Assembly (NCBI GenBank): GCA_032191485.1
Contig: JAVDOI010000008.1
Coordinates: 23,422,549 to 23,486,548 of the forward strand
Source of the DNA: Leptoclinus maculatus
Lineage: Eukaryota > Chordata > Actinopteri > Perciformes > Stichaeidae
Direction of reading: 5' to 3'
DNA length: 64,000 nucleotides
Below the pieces are notes generated by a model, which did not search any database, was not told the DNA's origin, and saw only the letters and a list, made by a program, of their open reading frames with translations. The position numbers were made by a program, and so were the translations under genes. Positions 1 to 10,330 of this stretch are shown here, one piece after another; position 1 is the stretch's first letter, and each line of letters begins with the position of its first letter.

Positions 1-898
1 TTACAAGTGCAACTTTCAGCACGAGAGAGTACACTTCAAAAAAACGTTTCCTAGTGTTTTCCCCAAAATTCACCTCGACATGTTTGGTATCGTCACCCAA
101 ATTTAGATCATTCTGTGGGTTTGAATAATCATTGTTAACACAGCCAACAAAGCTCCCATTGCTTAGTTCATTTCAGCATGATAGTTTTTGTCTCTTTTTT
201 AAAACGTTGTCAGTGGCAGTGATGCACATGAACAGCGATGTTTTTTTTCTTTGGAAAAAGCCTTCAGTGTTGTATTTTGATCAGACAGATCAGAGTTTCA
301 GACTCTCTCTGATACTGTCAAGACAAAATGGTGCAGATCTGAGGGCCATGTTGATTTTAAGTCAGGGCCAATCTGGAAATAAAGTATACCAGCAGTGTGG
401 ACCCAAATCTGCCTCAGGTTCACTCAGGTGTCGGTTGTTTGGGAGTTGGATCTGCCCTCAGACCTCTAAATGAAAGAACGAGATCGAACACTTTGCAGCA
501 AGTCTACGCACTGATGAAGCCTTGAACACGCCTTGAAGCTGGTCTTCATGCACCACTGCACATCTCCACTGACTGGTCAATTAAGAGCGGATGTCATTTT
601 CTTCTTGTGCACCGCCTTGTCTACTCAGTTTACACTGAAAATAAATTGAATCTATAATCCATTATCTGGGAGGCAGATTACTCTCCCCGCTGCAAGTTTT
701 CTCTAGTTGCAATGATGTTTTATCACCTCATCTGTGTTCAGTGGACCACAAGCTCTGATTGTTGATGGCAGCACAAGATGGTTTTTAATTACCAATAAAA
801 CACAGATGTTCTAGCAATTCAGTGAACAAAAGCTGTAGCCATTTCCCACGTAGCAAAAAAACTATGAAACAACTAAAGTCATTTTTGATTTGAGTTGC

Positions 899-920
899 GG
901 GGGGGGGGGGGGGGGGGGGG
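899..920. repeat. Poly-G tract, 22 G
   Basis: An uninterrupted run of 22 G on the plus strand, bounded by C at 898 and T at 921. Such tracts vary in length, can form G-quadruplexes and are prone to sequencing or assembly error, so the exact length is uncertain. Confidence 0.9.
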
Positions 921-1584
921 TTCCATGCTGATGTCATTGTTTAGACTTCGAAGTCGATCCATCTTCAGAGCTGAAATCGATCTCCTAGTAAGCAACTACA
1001 TCCTTCTGATTCTGAAAAAACAAAATCAATGCAACCCAGTTGTCCTCCGGCTTAATAGAGGGTAGTATAGAGCGCCGGCTATTGTGGTCGTGAAAGGAAC
1101 AGAAAAGAAGGGAAAATAAGACAAAAGAGGAAGGTGGCTTGTAAATTAATGGGTAGACAGATGATGGACCCATCCACGCGACGACACATACAAATTGTTG
1201 CCCTTTTGACAAATAAGATAATGAAAACGAATAACCTAATCACAGTGTTAAAGCTCTGACTGATCACTGGACTCAGACAGGGGGGATGGGCTAATGCTGA
1301 CAGATTGCAGGGAAACTGACTTACTGTCCAATCACTCTTCCCCTACTCCCTCTAGACTCTTGATGCTACTTTAAAGTTTATGGAGTGGAAATAACAATGT
1401 TTGAAGTTACACAAGTTGTCAAAGACACTCGTCTGGCTCTACCCCGATCAGCATAGCTGGCCTAAGCATGTTGAAGAGGAAAAAGGAAAACTTGACTTGA
1501 AATAAAACATGGATGCATTAGATGTTTCTTAAAACATTTGATTTTGTTTGATAAAAATCAAGTTCAATACATCCAATAATTTAC

Positions 1585-1606
1585 ATATATATATATATAT
1601 ATATAT
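1585..1606. repeat. (AT)n microsatellite
   Basis: About 11 uninterrupted AT units within AT-rich single-copy-looking sequence. Confidence 0.9.
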
Positions 1607-3741
1607 CATTAAATTGAATGCGCATTCTCAGGTTCTCTGATAATTAATTGTCCATATATTAAAGGACAGACAGCAAATGAATGCTTTCAGGTTCAAACAA
1701 AGCATTCATATTGTGTATATCAATTGAGTTGTTGTTGTTCAGTTGAAAATTGTTTGCCCTTCCACTCCCAAGAATGTCTTTTCACCTGTGCTAAATTTAA
1801 AGACCTACACCCCAGCCTCACGTCACCTATGTGACATCTAATCAGCATAATTATCACAATAATAACAACAACAAACAAAACGGTAAAATCTCAACACAGG
1901 AAAATGAATGATGTCTCAGAATGATTAATCAAATAAGGAAAATCTCCCTTTATTGACCACTATTAGGCAATTCATACATGCATACATTTTTCCAGGAGCC
2001 TTTTTATAAGTTATCAACAAGCATATTCAAGGGAAGCATTCAAGAGCTAATTTCAACTAATTTTAAAAGTAAATGAATATCAGAAATGTTAAATGAATAC
2101 ACTTCATACAATACATAAAGTTTCATTAATGCTTCAAAAACAAAAAAGGTACGGCTGTTAGGGTAGGAATGCACTGTAGGTACGTAGGGGAGTTGGTCAG
2201 GTTGGATTTATCAGTTCATGTCATTCAGGAGACACAGCTTTGTAAAAGGCCTTTCCAATGTGCAATTTTGTGTCTTGAACTTGACATGGCTTACATGTCT
2301 TTTATTGTCAGGAAAGGTATCTGCAATGCGTCTCATGGGCCTGTGTTGCATGCTGTGCTTTCATCAATGATCAGCAATATGTGTCTCTGGGCTTTAGATT
2401 TTGTTTTCCTCATTCCATTTCTGTCTCTTTTGCAACAGTTGAAGGTACTTCCTGGTCAAACGTTTCCAAAAGAGGTCTTTATTTCTTATTTGATAATGAG
2501 GTAATCCAAAATAACAGAAAGCGATCAAATTACATTCCTTTAGTAGTGTGATACTTGTAATATGTTACTGTCTAGATTTTTTAACAGGTAATCAGTAATT
2601 GTATTGGAAGACATTTTTAAAGTAACTCTCCCAACCCTGTGGATGTTTCTGAATTGAAATGCCATATGTAGACACCACCCCGAAATGTTTACCTCAATCC
2701 CTGGATGTGGGAGCAAATAAAGCCGCAGCAGTGTACAAAGTCAGGTTGCACCACAGTGCTGGTGCTTCACTCTGTTGAGTCGCTTACACACACACGCACA
2801 ATGTGAAAGGCACTATAAAGCAAGGCTTCTCGTATTGAATCCAGTGTGATTGTACACGTCAGACAGATTAGTTCAACTTCCTTGCCCAAGGTTAACTCTC
2901 AATAGAAGCAATGATGATGCCTTTATGAGTCAAAAAAGCTTCAATCTGTCTTCTTTATAGTATTTAAGAGCTTGAATGAATGAATCACATCACAATCAAT
3001 GGCTTTGCTGTTCCTTTAAACAATGAGATTTGAAGGAGTTCGTCAGACGTGAGGCAGTTTGACATAACGCTAAAACCTCATTTCATTTTTGTAAAAGCTT
3101 GTTATTTTCAGGGTAGTTGATTATTGCTGATATTTTTAAAAGGAAATTACCAACAACCAAAATTGTCCCATAAATGTGCCCAAAAATTGTTTATGGTTGG
3201 AATAGAAGGTCATTTACAATGTTGTAAATTTGATTTAGATCCAATCTTTTTGTTAGGCTGTTAACATAATCTTTGCATTCTGGCAAATATTTAGTACCAA
3301 CATGTAGTTCAAGATGTCTGAATCGTAGCCAACAACTTCTATTTGTTCAGTGATCTAAATAGGTTGAGTGTTGTTCCTCAGGTTGGAGTAATAATTGCCC
3401 AATCACAGCTTTATAGGTAGGATTCGACGTTAGTGAGCTTGCTGCAGCTGAAGAGGTTGTTGTAAGTCATATTACAGATATAGCAACTCTTACATTATTA
3501 AAAAAAACTTGAGCTACAGCTTCCTACTGCCACTGCAGCTTCTCTGTCAACTGGAAATTATGTTACATGATAGAGATGTCACTTGCTACTGATTGGTAGG
3601 GGTAATACAAGAAAAGATAGCATTGACATAATGCAGTGGCGGGCCGTGCATTTTATACCTGGGCCTTCAGTGCTGTCCGACTACAGTTCCATCTCCTAAT
3701 AACCTCATTATGACGCCACAGCTATGGTTATTATTTGTTTC

Positions 3742-3800
3742 TAGGGGTGTAACAATACATGTATGCGTATTAAACCGTTCGGTACGAGGCTTACAAGCGG
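3742..3800 (+). mobile_element. End fragment of a TAGGGGTGTAAC hAT element
   Basis: The sequence starts TAGGGGTGTAACAATAC and continues to a segment containing accgttcggtacgaggct, closely matching the left end of the BED-finger hAT element at 45098. Similarity stops near 3800 and no partner end is present nearby, so this is an isolated or internally deleted end. Confidence 0.65.
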
Positions 3801-3904
3801 CGAAACAACAGCAGTTAGCTGTTCCCTACTGATTCAAACAGAGAATCAATGTAATTAACACAAACCAGTCACATATATTTATATGACAACATAAAATGTC
3901 AAGC

Positions 3905-3912
3905 ATGACAAA
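3905..3912. repeat. 8-bp target-site duplication, left copy (atgacaaa)
   Basis: The octamer atgacaaa immediately precedes the element at 3913 and recurs exactly at 5877-5884, directly after its right end. Eight-bp duplications are characteristic of hAT transposition. Confidence 0.9.
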
Positions 3913-3934
3913 TAGGGTGGTCCTTATTTATTTT

Positions 3935-3957
<23 letters not shown>
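3935..3957. repeat. (TA)n tract inside hAT left end
   Basis: About 11 TA units start roughly 22 bp inside the left terminus of the hAT insertion, absent from the mirror position at its right end. Confidence 0.85.
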
Positions 3958-3965
<8 letters not shown>

Positions 3966-4243
3966 TCTGAAATGTTAACTTCTCACCCCTGGAAAGTGTT
4001 CCTTTGGCCCTAAAAACACCACAGCCAAAAAATAAATGAAGTCCATTAATATTTAGGGGTAGCTCAAGCCTGATGAAGTTTCCCCATAAGGCCTGTATAT
4101 TGTCAGTTTTCACATTGGGTAAATAGGGCACTGTGACGCCTTGGTAACATACCATGCTTTAAACCACTTCACTTACATTCATTAGCACCTATGGAAAGCT
4201 GATACCAGACCTGATTGGCAAAGAAAAAGTCGATCGCCTCCCA

Positions 4244-5533
4244 GTGCTTGTGTCTGGCATGGGGACTTCTCAGCTCTTAACAGTGGCCAAACTCCCAACT
4301 GGGACAGGTCAAGGTCAAGCTGATGCTGTCACTGCAGCATTGAGAGACTGGGGAGTTGATACTCAAGTGCAAGCCATGTGTTTCGACACCACCAGCTCCA
4401 ACACTGGCCGCTTGAATGGAGCCTGTGTGCTCATTGAGCAAGCCCTCAACAGGCAGCTGTTGTTCCTTGCATGCTGCCACCATATCTTTGAACTGGTCAT
4501 TGGAGCTGTCTTCACATCATGTATGGGATCTTCGTCTGCCCCAGAAGTTTCTCTCTTCAAGCGGTTCCAGACTTGTTGGGAGTTTCTTGTTCTGGAGAAC
4601 TTTGAGGACGCATCAACAAACGAGCATGTCACTGAAGCACTGACTGATGTCAAGGATGATATCATAGCATTCATTGTAACCCAGCACTCCGAGGTCCAAC
4701 CAAGAGACGACTATTGCGAATTCTTAGAGCTATCGATGATCTTTCTTGGCGAGGTTCCTGCAAGGAGAAGCAGATTCATGGCGCCTGGACCGATGCATCA
4801 TGCCAGGTGGATGAGCAAGGTCATTTACAGCTTGAAGGTTTGGCTCTTCAGAAGCCAGTTTAAGCTTACAGCAAGAGAAACGAAAGGTCTTAGAGAAGTA
4901 GCGATCTTCTCAGTCCGGGTGTACATCAAAGCTTGGATGACGGCCCCTCTGGCAGCGTGTGCACCTTACAATGACCTCCTCCTCATGAAATCATTGGTTG
5001 AATATGAGAATATCAACGAGGCGGTATCCAAGGCTGCATCCACAAAGCTGTCGGCTCATATGTGGTACTTGTCTGAGGAGCTGGTAGGTCTGGCTTTATT
5101 CGACAGGAACGTTCCATCTTCAATGAAATGGGGTATGGTGCAGTCTCTGGAGATTGAAGGTGAAGACGATCCACCGAAGAGGGTACAGATGAACTTACCG
5201 GCAATTCATGCAAGTGAACTAAAGGACTTCACAACATCAACGTCAAAGACTTTGTTCCAGAAGATGAAACTCCCAGATGGTTTCCTCGTGACAGATCCTG
5301 ACACCTGGGAAGACGACAAAGACTTCCAAACCGCCTTGTCGATCGTGAAAGGAATGAAGGTGGTCAATGACCATGCGGATCGTGGTGTGGCACTCATTCA
5401 AGAGTACAGTGGGATACTGACTAAGGATGAGGATCAGCTGCAGTATCTCCTGCAAGTCGTTCAACAGCACAGGAAAGTGTTTCCCGACAGTAAGAAGAAG
5501 ACTCTATGCAGAAGCAGTAAAAAACTGTTTTGA
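4244..5533 (+). CDS. hAT-type transposase-like protein, N-terminus not found
   Basis: A 429-codon open frame fills most of the 1964-bp hAT insertion, so it should encode its transposase, the nuclear enzyme that cuts and rejoins the element's ends. The first codon listed is GTG, not ATG. The same frame stays open upstream to about 4163 with coding-like residues (GKLIPDLIGKEKVDRLP). A possible 3' splice site (cattcattag, AG at 4184-4185) suggests that this is a last exon. Visible motifs are CFDTTSSNTG at residues 47-56, a plausible catalytic-Asp segment of the RNase H-like fold, and LACCHHIFELV at 75-85, a Cys/His segment common in this kind of hAT protein. No BED zinc finger is present, so the DNA-binding N-terminus is on missing exons or lost. 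The frame has no internal stops. The hAT assignment rests mainly on the terminal repeats and duplication; my family recognition of the protein is from memory. Confidence 0.75.
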   Translation: MLVSGMGTSQLLTVAKLPTGTGQGQADAVTAALRDWGVDTQVQAMCFDTTSSNTGRLNGACVLIEQALNRQLLFLACCHHIFELVIGAVFTSCMGSSSAPEVSLFKRFQTCWEFLVLENFEDASTNEHVTEALTDVKDDIIAFIVTQHSEVQPRDDYCEFLELSMIFLGEVPARRSRFMAPGPMHHARWMSKVIYSLKVWLFRSQFKLTARETKGLREVAIFSVRVYIKAWMTAPLAACAPYNDLLLMKSLVEYENINEAVSKAASTKLSAHMWYLSEELVGLALFDRNVPSSMKWGMVQSLEIEGEDDPPKRVQMNLPAIHASELKDFTTSTSKTLFQKMKLPDGFLVTDPDTWEDDKDFQTALSIVKGMKVVNDHADRGVALIQEYSGILTKDEDQLQYLLQVVQQHRKVFPDSKKKTLCRSSKKLF

Positions 5534-5876
5534 CTATTTTTAGATACATTTTGTGACTTTTGAAACATTATATTGTTTTATTATTCATTGATGGAATGCA
5601 TGTATGTTTTGGAATAGCACTGCTTTAGTGTCGATTGATTTTAGGAAGTGAGTATTGGTGTAGAAGTAGCAACATAGCATGGAATGCCACATGCCATATG
5701 TATAGGCTTCTGTACTCTATTAGGCACAACTTCACCAGGCATGAGCTACCTCTACATATTAAAATAAATGGCTAAAAGCTTACAGGAAAGGTTTTTGTGA
5801 CCAAAGGAACATATTCTGGGGGTGAGACTTGTGAAAAGTAAAAAAAAAATGTTTGCCCAAAATAAGGACCACCCTA

Positions 5877-5884
5877 ATGACAAA
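5877..5884. repeat. 8-bp target-site duplication, right copy (atgacaaa)
   Basis: Exact repeat of 3905-3912, immediately outside the right terminal repeat of the hAT insertion. Confidence 0.9.
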
Positions 5885-6615
5885 TCAATCCAGCAACACT
5901 GCAGCGCTAGAGCACGAGCCATTCATATTATTCATAAAAACGACACGATAGACAAATGAACACAGTAGTAGCGCTACTGCAGATGTAAAAAAACAAAAGC
6001 AGTTCAAAGCTGCCTTCACTTAAAGACAAAGTCCATCCTCCTTTCTTTGTTAACAAAGTCCGTAACTCCCAAATCCATTTCTCCTCCTTCAGCCATTGAG
6101 TGTTAAAAAAACACAGCTAGGTAAAACAAAAAAATAATCTACACCAAGCAAAATGCAAAAAATGTCATAACTTCTCTTACATATGTTTCAACCTGAACTC
6201 TTACTAAACACTAAGATCTGCTAGCTAGCTAGCTGGCCCACTGACCAATCATGGCGCACGTTAATGGAGACGTACTTAGCAGGCTACCTGAGTACCACTG
6301 GCACGTCAAAGAATACGCCCAACATGTCAAACTAAAGATCTGATTGGTTGAAGACTATAACAATCAACAATATCGTACCCATTTACTTAAACTGCAAAGG
6401 CTCTCTAGCGGGCATCGAGCCTCTCTCCTTACATAGAGACATAGAGGCTGAATCTGATTGGATAAAAGCTCTCCTTAAGTTAAAACAAGCTGTGCTGGAA
6501 GCAGCGCTGCGGCTGGAAGCAGAGCAACAGAGGAAGACAGGAGCTGTGCAATGAGAAAATAAGATAATGAGAAAAAGATTATAATACATGTAGTGTATTT
6601 GACGGCCCACCACTG

Positions 6616-8570
6616 TTCAGCGGTAAGTTGTGCTAAAAGAGTTAGTTATTGATTTGTTCTGGTAGGTGCAGTTTATGTGTATCTTGTTTTTCTCTCACCA
6701 AAATTTGCATCCCAATTAATATCATAGTTAATGTGAATTAAGGGTGCCCCCTGCTAACCAAGTTACCTAGCTATGGCTAGTGTTAGCTGCTAACAATCTA
6801 AAGGGTCTCACTCCTTTCCAGTGCCACCTTCTCTCCCAAATATAGGCTATGGCTTCAACCCATCCATGCCAATGTGATCACAATGGTTTCTGTGGTTGAA
6901 GTCTATAGGTCCTTTGAACATAGCCATAGGCCCACATAATCTCATCAGCTCATCTGTATGTGCCAGCTGATGCGCTTTAGTGGCTGCCAGTGCCAGCCTT
7001 CACAATTACATCAGTGCAGAGTGCCTGGTGGGTTTTCCTTGAAATTGGCAACATTGCAGTCATTGAACAGTTTTGTGTTGATGATTGTGGTCTGTGCTAC
7101 CAACGATCTGTTGGTCACAAACATTTGGCCCAGCTGGAATGCGAACATGATGTTTACATTTGCCACTCAATGGGTGACAGTTAAAAAGTCTACTAAACCT
7201 ATGGAAAACAAATATCAAGATGCTTAATGAATGCTTTTGTTTCATCTTCATCAAGATACGTGTATCCTAATTTCTAAATAAAAACACTGTGAAGTTGATT
7301 TTTACATTTTTTAAAGTTTTTGATTGATAAAAATAATTTGTATAAGTTTAATGTTCTATATTCTAATATTCCATTATTTTTCCTAATGTTTTCATTTTTT
7401 GCCATGGTCAATACACTTGTGTATCGTATCAAAGTCACAATTTTGGTATCGTGACAACCTGCAGTGCAGCAGTGTGTACACATCTGTGGTTGCTAATAGT
7501 GTACAGAGTCCACATTGTTAGTTTCTGGATGCTGGCATTGCATCCAGGTTTATCTATTCACTTTCATACTTTCTACTTTTGAACATGTACAGGTCCCAAT
7601 AGGTCCCTTCAAGCTTTCAGTAACTTTCCTCACTTGTGTTGCCAAGATTGTGAACAACATCAGCGTAGAATCAGTGTAGAATCATGGCTGATGTTGTTTG
7701 GTTTGTAGGTCAGCAGGGTCTGACATTACTGTTCTGTCTGAGTTGACTAGTTGTCTGTATTTTGCTCAGGTCAGAGACGAGCGTAAACCGTGTCAGAGGT
7801 ACACAACATGACTGGCTGACATGCTGTCTTTAACAAAAGGCCAATCAATCTTTAATAAAAGCCCATAAAATGCTGATGCTGCTGAGAGTTGTTGTTCCAT
7901 TGTTGACAATGGTTGTCACAGGGCTTCGTCCCAGGATGCCAAGATTGGCCGTGAAGTCTGTGTTTACTTGCTGCTCCTCTTAAATATCATAATCAGGGTG
8001 ACTGCATGGGACTCTGAGTTTTATGTAAATTGCATATAAGCCGATTACAAGTGAGGCAGTTCTGCTGTAAACATTATTTATTTTATAGACTTCCAATTTT
8101 CCCGACCAGATGCGATAAAGGAAAAATAATGTTATGGCCATTATCATTGCATTGCATTATCGTAGTATTATGAGGGTATTTCTCATGTCACATAGGGTAT
8201 GCAGTTTTTCTCCCAGAGACACAGCAATTTTGTCTTCCATGAAAGGGAGGATAGGCGATAGATAGGTTTGTAAGGCAGTCCTATGAGCTTTAATGCTCAT
8301 AATGCACGTTTCTGCATTCTCCCTTCGAGAAATACATGTGTTTATATTGAGTTATGGTTTTTAAAAGTCTCTCTACCTCCTCTTTTCTCTGTCCATGCTC
8401 TTGACCAGCACTGCTGACCTTCATATGGACGTGTGAGATTTATTTGAAAGTTAAGCTGTTAAAAGCAAGACTTCTGTGTAAAAAAACTGACACTGCACCA
8501 GAGACTGGGTTAGCCTGAATTTTCCTGCAAACGGAAAGAAGTAGGCTGGGTAGTGAAGTAGTCTTAGGTC
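6616..8570. other. Non-coding stretch; possible hAT end near 7410-7475
   Basis: No gene is recognised. The segment around 7415-7470 contains gtgtatcgtatcaaagt and ggtatcgtgacaacc, which resemble the degenerate terminus of a TAGGG-type fish hAT element, but no partner end was found. Confidence 0.4.
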
Positions 8571-8879
8571 CTAGCTGAGATCGCTAGGCTTCCATCTGAG
8601 CTCTCCTCCCTCTTCTCCTGGGTCTCCTGGGACTCTGCTTTCTGTAGCGTTTGGTCCTAGAAGTCTGGCTGGGTGGTCTGTCATGGGCGGTCTGTCATGG
8701 GCGGCGATTGTCTGAAGGTCTGCTGCCAACGAATTAATCCAATCCCCAAGCTCCTTCTGCAGTGTTGATGAGTGTATTATGTCATATGCCATAAGTGCTC
8801 CAGTAATAAAGACAAAAATACAACAAATTAAGATAAAAATGTAGTGAAATTGATGGGAGCTACCGGTACATGAATACAT
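8571..8879 (-). CDS. Unrecognised 102-aa frame with one hydrophobic segment (doubtful)
   Basis: A minus-strand ATG frame of 102 codons. Residues 13-32 (around FHYIFILICCIFVFITGALM) form one strongly hydrophobic span that could be a membrane segment, followed by a charged region. I do not recognise the product. The frame contains a direct 14-bp duplication (ggtctgtcatgggc at 8675-8688 and 8689-8702). Fourteen is not a multiple of three, so an older reading frame would have been shifted at that point. A hairpin (8916-9009) lies just upstream. It may be a remnant of a repeat or a chance frame; there is no splice or expression evidence. Confidence 0.2.
   Translation of the reverse strand: MYSCTGSSHQFHYIFILICCIFVFITGALMAYDIIHSSTLQKELGDWINSLAADLQTIAAHDRPPMTDHPARLLGPNATESRVPGDPGEEGGELRWKPSDLS
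8675..8702. repeat. 14-bp perfect tandem duplication
   Basis: ggtctgtcatgggc occurs twice in direct succession without mismatch, typical of a recent slippage duplication. Confidence 0.9.
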
Positions 8880-8915
8880 GCTGCAGCCATAGCAACATAA
8901 CTATTATGCAAAAGC

Positions 8916-9009
8916 AACCAGTTTGATTGCATTGTTTTACATTGTTTTGTAAAACCTTTGTAAAACAATTGTTTACAAAACAATGTAAAACAATGCAATC
9001 AAACTGGTT
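8916..9009. repeat. Perfect 38-bp inverted repeat (hairpin)
   Basis: The left arm at 8916-8953 and right arm at 8972-9009 are exact reverse complements over 38 bp, separated by an 18-bp spacer. It has no terminal-repeat or duplication signature of a known family. Perfect arms imply recent formation or maintenance. It could extrude as a cruciform in DNA or fold as a hairpin if transcribed. Confidence 0.92.
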
Positions 9010-9259
9010 TTGGTGCTGACGGCACACTCAGAAATCCAATACACAGGCCTCTCTACGTTATATTTGCACGATGCCACGGGGTAGCCCATTATAACCAACA
9101 AGCCTGCTAGGCTCATCTCTGGTGTAAAGTTGAGTTTGGTTGTGGGAGCCTAATCTACTATTTCTTTAATTCCTTGCATTTACCATCAACACTAATTTGA
9201 CATCCACATAGAAAATTGCACATTTCTCTTCTAAAAGGGTATTCTTTCCACTCTTAATG

Positions 9260-9304
9260 AATATATATAAGTATATATATACACATATATATATATATAT
9301 ATAT
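9260..9304. repeat. Imperfect (AT)n microsatellite
   Basis: AT dinucleotides with occasional G and C interruptions, followed by a poly-T run to about 9319. Confidence 0.85.
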
Positions 9305-9759
9305 TTCTTTTTTTTTTTGCCATCAAAATCATGATTTAAGATACCGTCTATAGCTTCATAGCTCAGTCTACTTTAAGTCTAATTTTAAACACATTCTTAA
9401 ATGATCAGATATCAATAAAAAACAGATTCTTAGCCAGTTTAAATATGAACTATTCCCCTGGTATTAGAAATAAAAAGTGAATGAAACAGGTGCTGTCTTC
9501 TCCCTAGGGGCTTGCAGCACCCATTGGCCCTGAAGTGGCCCTAAGGACACCGTTCTCTGGCAGATTAAGTCAGTGGTGATGAGAGCATCCTCCCCTGTCT
9601 CTCCCTCTACGAGTCTCCCTGTCCCACCTCTCAGCCTGCTATGCAATCTGGAAAATTCTGGTTTAAAAATACTGCAACAGTTCTTTTGTTACACTAAGCC
9701 AGTTTTTGTTCCCCCCTCCACCTTATGTATTTTCTTGTTCTCCCCCAAATACCAGCAGT

Positions 9760-10330
9760 GCCAGGATGACCGAGCGGGGGGAATAGAAAAAGGAAGGGAA
9801 AGAGCGTTCGGGAAAGAGAGAAGGAGGGAGGGAATACAGTATATAGAGAGAGGGAGCGACTCAGCACTGTCAGAGCGAGCAGAGAGAAGGAGAGGATGGC
9901 AGAGAAAGTTTATAAGGCATAGTTTAGGAGGAAACGCGTGAGAGAAGCTGGGGAATCTGCGGTGGCCAGCTGCAAGAGGGAAGATAGCGGAGAAAGGCTT
10001 TTAATTCTCAATCCCCACAGAGCCTTTGAAAATTACCAATCTTCTTATCACAGACGCAGGGCTGCTTATGCAAATTGTTGTGGAGTGGAACGTTTAAACG
10101 GAAAATTACTCGACAGCATTTTTTTTCCCTCTCCCCCTCTCCCTCTCTGCCTCTCCCTTCCACACAGAAAGCCTGTTTTGAGTCTCAGATAAGAAGATGA
10201 ATTGCTCTCTCCGTGCTTTGAAGCGCGTCAGGATTTAAAGACTCCAGCCTCGGCTCTGGTCTGACGCCGCTGCTCTCGTTGCCTTTGTAGCAGAAAACAG
10301 GCTGGGAAAAATAAACGGGAGAAAAAGCAT
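9760..10330 (+). promoter_or_regulatory. Possible promoter / 5'UTR-like purine-rich stretch
   Basis: Composition changes here from AT-rich to GA-rich with several CpGs. The stretch includes a TATA-like cagtatatagagagag near 9840, a run of gagcgactcagcactgtc and later a pyrimidine tract (about 10121-10160) before an ATG at 10198 that opens only 13 codons. Vertebrate neural-gene 5'UTRs often look like this, but no coding exon with a clear donor follows, so this is a composition-based suggestion only. The tail-anchor exon lies 2.2 kb downstream on the same strand; a connection is not shown. Confidence 0.3.

Larger units (their letters stand above)
1..3633. other. Non-coding stretch, no gene recognised
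   Basis: AT-rich sequence with no protein family, splice-flanked exon or RNA gene that I recognise on either strand. The small open frames here have no recognisable motif. It contains the poly-G and (AT)n tracts listed separately. It is most likely intron or intergenic DNA. Confidence 0.6.
3913..5876 (+). mobile_element. Complete hAT-type transposon insertion, 1964 bp
   Basis: The element begins TAGGGTGGTCCTTATTT and ends with the exact reverse complement, a 17-bp perfect terminal inverted repeat. Imperfect inverted similarity continues inward: ctcacccctgg and gttcctttgg near 3985-4010 match the opposite strand near 5800-5830. It is flanked by the perfect octamer atgacaaa. The interior holds one long plus-strand frame (4244-5533) and a downstream AATAAA at 5763. 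A (TA)n tract has grown inside the left end. Clean ends and duplication indicate a comparatively young insertion. The left 270 bp look too short for full 5' exons, so the copy may be an internal-deletion derivative. Confidence 0.9.
3634..6615. mobile_element. Composite hAT-type element with CAGTGGCGGGCC ends, host of nested insertions
   Basis: The left end reads CAGTGGCGGGCCGT and the right end, read on the other strand, is CAGTGGTGGGCCGT, a near-match terminal inverted repeat of the CAGTG type used by some hAT elements. It resembles the ends of the element at 48277-49385. No transposase frame is left in the parts belonging to this element (3634-3741 and roughly 5885-6615), so it would be non-autonomous. 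Two other hAT pieces lie inside it: an end fragment at 3742 and the complete insertion at 3913-5876. I could not find a matching 8-bp target duplication (acataatg versus ttcagcgg), so the outer limits, or the pairing of the two ends, are less certain than for the inner element. Confidence 0.55.

Noticed and set aside
899..920. Poly-G run as a functional G-quadruplex element
   Set aside because: A lone homopolymer without promoter context is more simply a microsatellite or an assembly-sensitive tract.
4277..5470. Minus- and plus-strand frames inside the hAT transposase region
   Set aside because: They are shadows of the 429-codon plus frame; none has a recognisable domain.
9573..10192. Two frames of 122 and 84 codons as proteins
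   Set aside because: Low-complexity Arg/Glu and Ser/Pro content follows the purine- or pyrimidine-rich DNA; a 5'UTR or promoter reading is preferred.
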